A stretch of 64,000 nucleotides of DNA from Antilocapra americana (lineage: Eukaryota > Chordata > Mammalia > Artiodactyla > Antilocapridae): positions 3,414,633 to 3,478,632 of the forward strand of contig ML660211.1 in the NCBI GenBank assembly GCA_007570785.1, in the 5' to 3' direction. Positions 55,441 to 64,000 of this stretch are shown one piece after another. The position numbers and the translations under genes are program-made. Below the pieces are notes generated by a model. The model was not told where the DNA came from and made no database searches. It saw only the letters and a list, made by a program, of their open reading frames with translations. Numbering within the stretch: the first letter of the stretch is position 1; each line of letters opens with the position of its first letter.

Positions 55441-56164
55441 TAGTTTAAATCTTATTTGTACTATTCAAGATATGAATATGTGAAGAAGACGAAACTTAGT
55501 AACACTAAAATTGAAAGGCTATCATCTTGTTTAAAAGTAGATGTGAGTGTAAGTCAAGATTTCCAAAGCCACACCAGTTTTTTGGCACCATTCAATCATA
55601 CTTAAAAAAATGGTGAATATTTTACTACCAATTTGCTTCACTGTATTAGGCATAGTCCCTCAACGTGGGATGTCATTCCAAGTACTTTTGTGGAGTCATC
55701 TTGGTATCACCTATAAATCACCCTCTCATACTTCACATCTAAATTACAGGTACGATATTTTATTCCACATAAAAAAAAAGAATGTAAGAGCAGAATAAGA
55801 TGTATATAGAGAAATTTATGGTACATGGGAAAAAATATCTACTCAAAGAGCAATGGATTTCATAAAAACTGAATATAAGCTCAAAGTAAAAATTAAGGAA
55901 CAGATGTCAACATTTTATATTTTTTGAAATAATAACCTATAACTATCAGAAGATCGCTGAGTTTTAAATGAATCATAAAATATCCCTTAACTTTAATTAT
56001 ATTCTTAGTTAATTCAATTTGTTTAACTTATTCTTTTGATATGGCTCTAGGTGTGCTATTTTTAGGATGGAATTTATGATAACTCTTCCTTTAACTGATA
56101 AATACCTGTATAAATAAGACATGCTTGGGAAGCTTATACAAGAGTAGTTACATGCCTGGATGTA
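55441..56164. other. AT-rich DNA, nothing recognised
   Basis: The frame at 55610-55798 has no recognisable domain. Confidence 0.5.
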
Positions 56165-56370
56165 GAGAAGGTATCATGGATTAATTTCTAACTCTGCCAT
56201 TTAATATTAGTAGCTATATGACCAACCTTGCAAAAGCTGCCTGACTGACCTGTGTCTCATTTTGTTCATCTGAAGTTGAGATAACAAAATTTTCTACGTC
56301 ATAGGATGAGGTTTAAACATGATGATACATGAAAAACAATTAAATCAATTCCTAGTCTTTATTAAGGTAA
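56165..56370 (+). mobile_element. MIR SINE
   Basis: MIR landmarks in order: taactctgccatttaatatt, then gctatatgaccaaccttgca, then tctcattttgttcatctgaa, then cataggatgaggtttaaaca. Confidence 0.6.
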
Positions 56371-57228
56371 AATTGCAGTGATATTTGTGGATAAGTGTTT
56401 GTGTGTGTGTGTGTTTATTGCCATCTCACATGGCACAGATTTTTTTCATCAATATTTTTGGAAAAAAATATCAATTTTAATTATCATGACAGAAAGAGTG
56501 AATTAATGTATGCTGAAGCAAAGTGCATTCTGGATTCTTTTTTAATCACATCCTCTATCCAGTCCATTAGCTTGTCTTGTTGATGCCACTTATACTTAAA
56601 ATATACTTAAAATTAACCATTCCTCATTATTCTTTTTCTTCACCCCCCTACAGGGTACTCTCCACATGGTACTCATATAAAATGAATATATAGAGATCAC
56701 TCTGGGTATTTTTATTGCTCATTTTTTAAAAAGAAATTTGTTGCAAAACAAAACCAAAGTGTTATTTAAGAAAAAATAACACCACTCTGAAATTTCACTA
56801 CTCTATTAAAATTGATTAATAAATCCCAAATTCATATTTCATAGTCTCAAAAATTAAGACTAACAATTGTGCACAAAAAACATTAAATACATTAGAAATC
56901 TGACAGTCCTCCATAGCACCACATTAGCTGTAATCTTGTGATGGCATAATTGGTGAAGCTGCACAGGATTCATGTGATTGATTCAAGGATACCTTGCCTG
57001 ATTAAAAGTTGAAGCTCTTCTTTAGAGTGTTTTTCTATGAGAGGTTCACAAATTTATGGAGAGAAAATGGCTTACTTTGATTCCTGGATGAAAACCAAAA
57101 TATTATTCCTGAATCTTGAAAGAGGAGTCAATTATGATTTGCTCTTTAGAGACATTTTAAATAAAAACTGTAATCAATACAAATGAGAATTTATTCCAAA
57201 AGCAATTCAGATCATTTTGTATAAGATT
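56371..57228. other. AT-rich DNA with a (GT)n run
   Basis: A (gt)n microsatellite lies at about 56397-56416. No gene or repeat family otherwise recognised. Confidence 0.5.
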
Positions 57229-57490
57229 ATTTTTATATTCTTTATTTCTTTTTAATTTTTTTGAAGTAAGTTGATTTGTAATGCTGTGTTAATTTCCTCT
57301 ATACAGCAAAGTTACTCAGTTATATGTCAGTGTATGTATAAGCATATACATATCCTTTTTCATATTCTTTTCCACTATGGTTTGTCACAGAGTATTGAAT
57401 ATTTCAATGGTTCCCTGTGTAATACAGTAGGACCTTGTTGATTATCCATCCTATATGTAAAATATTTTATCTCTGCTAATCCCAAATGTA
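57229..57490 (-). mobile_element. Old L1 3' end
   Basis: T-rich tail, then the reversed L1 3' UTR: tgctgtgttaatttcctcta, cacagagtattgaatatttc, ttccctgtgtaatacagtag. Same old family as 50455-50700. Confidence 0.78.
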
Positions 57491-57586
57491 TATGGCATTA
57501 TATAAGAAACAAACCAAATTCATGGAAAAATAACTGGTTCTTATTTTCTATTGAAGGAAAAACAGTACTCTAGCTTATCATTGTTA

Positions 57587-57780
57587 TCCGTTTAGTTGCT
57601 AAGTGTGTCCGCCTCTTTTGTCCCTGTGGACTGCAGCCTGCCAGGCTCCTCTGTCCATGGGATTTCCCAGGAGAGAATATTGGAGTGTGTTGCCATTTCC
57701 TCCTCCAGGGGATCTTCCCCACCAAGCTAGCAAACCCACATCTCCTTCATTGCAGGCCGATTATGACTGAGCCACCACCA
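57587..57780 (-). mobile_element. Bov-tA SINE
   Basis: Reversed copy: gtttagttgctaagtgtgtc, Bov-A body, head ending gactgagccaccacca. Moderately diverged. Confidence 0.88.
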
Positions 57781-58491
57781 CCCGATTTTAAGTCATGGCA
57801 TTGTATACTTTAAATGAACTAAAATAAACAAGATAGCTAACAATAACCAAGTCCTTCCCTAACCCATATTGTGTCTAGTTTAGACAACATTTTTCTTAAT
57901 CAGAAAACCTGTGTTTGTGAGACTGTCCAAGTCATAATACTATGTTTGGAAAAACCCAGTGGTTCTACAATTCTGTAGACCTGGAGCCCAGAAAATTGAG
58001 TGCTGTTCTTTTTTCTTTGGAAATCTTTGTAGCTCCCATTGCAGATATAGCTAATCAAAAAAATGCCGTATGGCTTTCAAACTGTTACCCAATCATGCTA
58101 AAGTCATTTTAGGTCATAATACCTTTAAATAGTAATGCCACTTTCCAGTTTCTGCTGATAGGCATATGGATTGCACTAACCCAAAGACCTCATTATTGTG
58201 GCAGGAAAGCAACATTTTCTGCACCTTCAGGTGCCCCTTATCATGAGCATAGAAAATCACTATAGTTGTAATCTGTATAGTTCCAGAGCTATGAAACAAT
58301 GTTTTAGGGAAAGTTAAAATCTCTGATTTTCAGTTTCCTCTTTTATAATATTGGAGATTATCAGATGTGACAGAGACTTTATTTTGTAGAGTAGTGATAA
58401 TATTGGGAGGCATTTATGTCTTTTCTGAAAATATTGAATTCTCAACAATAAAAAAATAGGTTTTATTATTGTAAGGCTTCTAATATGGTGT
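57781..58491. other. Unique DNA, nothing recognised
   Basis: The minus-strand frames at 58114-58499 have no recognisable domain. Confidence 0.5.
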
Positions 58492-59764
58492 AATTGCACT
58501 CATCTCACACGCTAGTAAAGTAATGCTCAAAATTCTCCAAGCCAGGCTTCAGCAATACGTGAACTGTGAACTTCCAGATGTTCAAGCTGATTTTAGAAAA
58601 AGCAGAGGAAGCAGAGATCAAATTGCCAACATCTATTGGATCATCAAAAAAATAAGAGAGTTCCAGAAAAGCATCTATTTCTGCTTTATTGACTATGCCA
58701 AAACCTTTGACTGTGTGGATCACAATCAACTGTGGAAAATTCTGAAAAAGGTGGGAATACCAGACCACCTGACCTGCCTTTTGAGAAACCTATATGCAGG
58801 TCAGGAAGCAATAGTTAGAACTGGACATGGAACAACAGACAGGTTCCAATGAGGAAAAGGAGTACGTCAAGGCTGTATTTTGTCACCCTGCTCTTTTAAC
58901 TTATATGCAGAGTACATCATGAGAAACGCTGGGCTGGAATAAGCACAAGCTGGGATCAAGATTGCCAGGAGAAATATCAATAACCTCAGATATACAGATG
59001 ACACCACCCTTATGGCAGAAAGTGAAGAAGAACTAAAGAGACTCTTGATGAAAGTGAAAGAGGAGAGTGAGAAAGTTGGCTTAAAGCTCAACATTCAGAA
59101 AACTAAGATCATGGCATCCAGTCCCATCACTTCGTGGCAGATAGATGTGTAAACAGTGGCTGACTTTATTTTTCTGGGCTCCCAAATCACTGCAAATGAT
59201 GATTGCAGCCATGAAATTAAAAGACGCTTACTCCGTGGAACGAAGGTTATGACCCACCTAGACAGCATATTAAAAAGCAGAGACATTACTTTGTCAACAA
59301 TGGTCCATCTGGTCAAGGCTATGGTTTTTCCAGTAGTCATGTATGGATGTGAGAGTTGGATGGTGAAGAAAGGTGAGCGCTGAAGGATTCATGCTTTTGA
59401 ACTGTGGTGTTAGAGAAGACTCTTGCGAGTCCCTTGGACTTCAAGGAGATCCAACCAGTCCATCCTAAAGGAAATCAGTCCTGGGTGTTCATTGGAAAGA
59501 CTGATGTTGAAGCTGAAACTCCAATACTTTGGCCACCTGATGCAAAGAGCTGACTTATTGGAAAAGACTCCAATACTGGGAAGGATTGAGGGCAAGAGGA
59601 GAAGGAGATGACAGAGGATGAGATGGCTGGGTGGCATCACCAACTCTATGGATATGAGTTTGAGTAAGCTCCAGTAGTTGATGATGTACAGGGAAGCCTA
59701 CATTGCTGCAATCCATGGGATCACAAAGAGTCGGAAAGAACAGAGGGACTGAACTGAACTGAAC
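58492..59764 (+). mobile_element. BovB LINE, 1.3 kb
   Basis: Sense copy from taattgcactcatctcacac to gaactgaactgaac, covering the reverse transcriptase palm to the 3' end. No TSD could be identified. Confidence 0.93.
58523..59383 (+). pseudogene. BovB reverse transcriptase palm, broken
   Basis: The frame at 58523-58852 holds motif A with its aspartate (FIDYAKTFDCVDHN) and ends at a TGA. Further on, the catalytic motif reads YTDD instead of YADD, and a stop follows in the GLE(stop)AQA region near 58940. The C-terminal part resumes at 59156-59383. Less complete than the copy at 37-39 kb, but with motif A preserved. Confidence 0.88.
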
Positions 59765-60393
59765 ATAATTTTAGTTTGTCAATTATACCTCCATAAATTT
59801 GGAGGGATAAGCAGAACCATAAAAATTCAAATATTTATCAACTTTAGAGTTTCTTGACTCAAGTCTTCTCATTTGGGCTGTTTTAACAAGAAGAACCACC
59901 TCCACATTTCTTTCCTGAATTATTATCAGTTGTGTTGGCAAAATGTGAAATCCATATTTTTTATACCAAAATTGCATTAATCACCCATTATCATTGTTGA
60001 ACAATGTTAGATGTCAAGCTCAGAGTTATGCAAGTTTAGAATAATTGAGAACAATTTGCAAACATCTTGATCTCACGCTAAAGCACTATTGTTTTCTCTG
60101 TGACTATGAGCTAGAAACTGTAAATTAGAGTAACTTGGTTTTCACCAAATGAAAAAAGAAAGTCACTCTGTAACCTATGCAGATATCTAAACATTGAGTT
60201 GCCTGGTTCATCAGCAACTGACTGTCAATAGTACAAATGTTTTAAATGGAGCTCAAACATATTTTCTTGTTCCCTAACCTCTATAAAACATACTAATTAT
60301 TTGGATGTTAGAGGCATGATGATTATGTATTTTACTAAATATAAAATATATGATGTTCATTAATGATCTTTAGTAAAGAACCTAGAAAACATT
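59765..60393. other. AT-rich DNA, nothing recognised
   Basis: No gene or repeat recognised. Confidence 0.5.
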
Positions 60394-60570
60394 AAAGTGA
60401 AAGAACGTGAAAGTGAAGTCTCTCAGTTATGTGTGACTCTGCGACCCCATGAACTGTAGCCTACCAGTTTCCTCTGTCCATGGGATTTTCCAGGCAAGAA
60501 TAATGGAGTGGGTGCCATTTCCTTCTCCAGGAGATCTTCCCAACCCAGGATTTGAACCCAGGTGTTCCGA
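60394..60570 (-). mobile_element. Bov-tA SINE, head truncated
   Basis: Reversed copy: aaagtgaaagaacgtgaaag, Bov-A body, ending in ttgaacccaggtgttc before the tRNA-like head. Confidence 0.87.
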
Positions 60571-60596
60571 ATTTTATACACAAGAATAAGGAGCAT

Positions 60597-61147
60597 CAGT
60601 TCAGTTCATCTCAGTCGTGTCTGACTATTTGTGACCCCATGGGCTGCAGCACACCAGGCTTGCCTGTCCATCACCAACTTCCGAAGTGACTCCATTGAGT
60701 TGGTGATACCATTGAACCATCTCATCCTTTGTTGTCCCCTTCTCTTCCTGCCTTCAGTCTTTCCCAGCATCAGGGTCTTTTCCAAGGGGTCAGTTCTTCG
60801 CATCATGTGGCCAAAGTATTGGAGCTTCAGCTTCAGCATCAGTCCTTCCAATGAATATTCAGGGTTGATTTCCTTTAGGATTGACTAATTTGATCTTCTT
60901 GCAGTCCAGGGGACTCTCAAGAGTCTTCTCCAACACCACAGTTCAAAAGCATCAGTTCTTCTGTGCTCAGCTTTCTTTAAAGACCCACTCTCACATGTAC
61001 ACCTGACTACAGAAAACCATAGCCTTGACTAGATGGACATTTGTTAGTAAAGTAATGTCTCTGCTTTTTAATATGCTGACTAGGTTGGTCATAGCTTTTC
61101 TCCCAAGGAGCAAACGTCTTTTAATTTCATAACTGCAGTCGCCATCT
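60597..61147 (-). mobile_element. BovB LINE 3' part
   Basis: Reversed terminus from atcagttcagttcatctcag to the gcagtcgccatct block. The frames at 60606-61182 are remnants of the C-terminal coding region. It follows a SINE of the same orientation after 26 bases. Confidence 0.92.
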
Positions 61148-61924
61148 TCTTTGCATTCAATAGCACATGTTAGAAATAACACAAAGATCCCTCATATTCA
61201 TTATATTCACTCAGTGGACTATAGTATTGTGCACTTCTTAAATATTAACATAACTTTTAATATGCAGAAATGGAAGGGTTATGCAAATACACAGTAAAAT
61301 TAAAAATTGTTTCTTAACAATTTTACAAACAAGCAAAAAATGCTATTAACACTAATGTACTCCATATTAGCTTATGTATACACAAAGAAAGAAATGGGAA
61401 ATATTAATTAAGGTGTTTGTCATTGTCCTTGGGATTAAAATTGCATGGAAATTTGCTATTTTATGTACTTCAGATTTTTGACTTACTTTAACAACAAATA
61501 GCCTTTTTTTGGTAATTAGAATATAAAATCAACATAATGTGAAATGTAAATAAGAGAAGTAACAGAGAGTTTAATTATTTAAAGAAATTTTTTTATAGAA
61601 TTGCCTGAGTAACTTATGATATAGTGATTCTTTTATTTAAATGATATTTAAAAAATCAACTTTAGTTGGAAGTATCTTAGAATTTTGTTGGATTTACAGA
61701 ATTGTAGTTGGTGATATAAACCCTTGTTATTTGAATAAAAATAGAAGTTTTGTTAGGTTTTCCTTGAATTCAAGTCAGAATATTTTTGTTTACTTTTAAT
61801 AAACTTGAGTTTCTGTATTACTTAACAACAAGAATGGTATAATTTACAGAAAGCACACAACCAAACTGAATGGTTAGATGAGTTAACCAAGAATGAGCAA
61901 CTCTTTCTTGATAGCAGTAATAAT
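61148..61924. other. Quiet AT-rich DNA
   Basis: No gene or repeat recognised. Confidence 0.5.
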
Positions 61925-62080
61925 ACTTTTCATTTGTATAGATTTTATAGTTACCAAATTGTTTACACAAGCATTTATTTGTCCAAATCTTACAACAGCC
62001 TTTACTAAAACAGGGAAAAACTAAATTAATACCAAAGACTAAAATGCAGGCAAGTTATTCAAAGGGACCTGAACACAGGT
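61925..62080 (-). mobile_element. MIR SINE fragment (tentative)
   Basis: Reversed MIR-like order: catttgtatagattttatag, then caaatcttacaacagccttt. Weak. Confidence 0.4.
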
Positions 62081-64000
62081 TTACAGATTTTTTTTCTAAT
62101 CACTTTGAAAATCAATGAATGTACTATATCTGAAACCATTTCTATGATGCACTTCTGGTGTGTGCTCTTGTGCTTTCATATATTAATTATCCATATCCAT
62201 ATGATTTGAAAGTATAAAGTATTTTAAAGTTAATTGCTATTAGAAATTCTTATATATTGATAATAATAACTTTTAAGTAATCTTTCTGTTGTATGATGAA
62301 CATACTTCAGATAATATCAGGTGAATGTAATAAATATTGATATTAAGCAACATTTATATTTTTATCAATTACTATTACTGTATTATAAGCATTTCTTTCT
62401 GGAATTTCAGATTTTGACCTAGACACAGTGTATATGAAAATATAAAAAAAAATCTTTCATAATCACAAGGTGTTTCAAATTTTATAAATTTGATCCTACT
62501 TGTAGAGGAGTCTACACATCCTCCTTAAATTTGGGAGTATACTTTGAGAAAATTACAAATAAACTGATTTGTTGATTACTGAGATAAAGCAGTTGTCTTT
62601 CTCTGCTGAAAGGCAGTCATTCTTGCTGAATGTTATGGACAATATTTGAAGCCACTTTTTCATTTCTGGAAAGTTTTGAGTTAGTCTTGTATGCTAGGTC
62701 ATTTATTCCTTTTTAATAGTCATCACAAAAAATGCTATCAAGACTTTAGGTACACACTACATATAAAGCAGATCTGTAGGTTATATGTGATCTACTCCCA
62801 AATTTGTCAGGTTGGAGATATAAGTCTTTTCAGCACGATGTTTTCATCTGTGCAATTATAATACTGCAGTTGTGATTTATGTCTTCAGTAATCACAGTGT
62901 TCATCAAATTCCATAATACTATAACAGTGTAAATTTGGGAGTTTTATATATACTATCAGAAGATTGTCACAATACATGAAACCCTAGTGCATTGACCTCC
63001 TGTAAAGACCTCATGTTAAATATGAAATGGATTCAGATACAAGCTGCAGGTTATATTAGTTTGTTGCTGATTTATAATATGTGAAGAATGGATTTGTTCA
63101 ATTTTTTTGTGTTCTGTTCTTACTTTCTCCTCTCTCTTTTTCCTCCCTCCTTCTACAAAGCTTTACTGTAGAAAAATATTCAATGGGAAATTGTAGTAAA
63201 ATCTAAATACATGAAAATACAATTTTGGGGACATCAACACTAAATGATATTGATCAGTGCAATTTGTATCAAAGGAAAAAACATATTGGAGAAAGAAAGT
63301 TATAAACTTTCATAGAGCTCCAAAGAAAACTCTTAGATTGTTGTTGTTGTTATTATTTTGTGAGAATTGCTTTGAACATGGAAGTTCAAAGGTGTATAAG
63401 AGAATGATAAGAAAGATAATGGAAAGAAAATTAATTGAACATTTGTAGACCTCAATAAATAATTAATTTTCAGAAGGGTCAATTGATTGAGCTAGTTCAC
63501 TCAGCCCTAATAATACTATTTTAGTGATTTTAGATTCAATGTCTTTAACTTACTGGAAAATATTTGTCAAGACTAGAAACATTCTATTCAAATGTTTCTT
63601 TTATTTCTACCAGATAGCACTCTTATGTTCCATGAAGGTACTTTTTAGAAGTTTAAGAAAGTATTGTAGGAAGTGTAATTTTTAAATATATATTTTAAGA
63701 TTTTATAAAATACAAAATTAATGTAAATAATATGAGGATCTTAAAACAAGTGAAAGTGGTTCTCTTCATTTTTTAAATATTCTGTTAGCATTTCAGGTAC
63801 TTTTTGCATGAGAAATTGACTAGAAAAAAAGTGAAATTGACTAGAAATCAAAGTGAAACTGCTTACTCTGTATTCATTGTCTAAACTCTACTGTGCATAT
63901 TTTGTAACTTTCCAATCAGTTCCCTTCTAAAGGCAGAATAGTTTTGATCTCAGAACAACTAAGAATTCTTTGTAGAAAGCTAACTTCATACAACTTATTA
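62081..64000. other. 1.9-kb quiet AT-rich DNA
   Basis: No gene, RNA or repeat family recognised. The 63-residue frame at 63257-63448 has no recognisable domain. Confidence 0.5.

Overview
The window is ruminant nuclear DNA, almost certainly from a bovid (cattle, sheep, goat or a relative; I cannot say which). It is packed with repeats confined to or typical of ruminants: BovB (RTE-type LINE), Bov-A and Bov-tA SINEs, a CHR-type tRNA SINE, ruminant L1 elements and mariner-derived palindromic MITEs. Older layers (MIR, L2, MLT1-like LTR, old L1 ends) are also present. Most of it is AT-rich, with one GC-rich island inside an L1 5' UTR. I see no host protein-coding exon, no functional RNA gene and no bacterial-type feature. 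All long open frames are broken retrotransposon genes or frames read through repeats.

Layout. 1-10 kb: AT-rich unique DNA, an L2 interrupted by BovB, an L2 interrupted by a decayed gammaretrovirus-like ERV on the minus strand (LTR from 4061, integrase near 6.7-7.5 kb, protease remnant near 8.2 kb), and several SINEs. 10-18 kb: a truncated L1 whose 5' junction carries a perfect 35-bp inverted repeat, older L1 and LTR pieces, SINEs. 19.3-20.1 kb: a BovB 3' fragment fused to the first 35 positions of U2 snRNA. 22.2-30.4 kb: a full-length L1 on the minus strand bounded by 14-bp target-site duplications (TSDs), with degraded ORF1 and ORF2 and a 3-kb 5' UTR holding two kinds of tandem duplication. 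31-37 kb: SINEs, a MITE, an L2 split by a solo LTR, an MLT1-like LTR, a MIR split by BovB. 37.1-41.3 kb: two BovB copies, the first with recognisable reverse transcriptase and an 18-bp TSD. 41.3-44.1 kb: an orphan L1 5' UTR with 53-bp tandem repeats. 45-64 kb: L2, MIR, two MITEs, two L1 copies with 5' inversions nested in one L2, further BovB and SINE copies, and long quiet AT-rich stretches.

The sequences interact as a parasitic ecosystem, not as a pathway. L1 and BovB supply reverse transcriptase and endonuclease, and the non-autonomous SINEs and the U2-BovB chimera are products of such machinery. Nested insertions give a relative chronology (L2 and MIR oldest; ERV, LTRs and old L1 next; BovB, Bov-A and young L1 last). 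I did not find an undescribed biological system. The most unusual item is the U2-BovB chimera, followed by the inverted repeat at the L1 junction, the two 5'-inverted L1s and the orphan L1 5' UTR.
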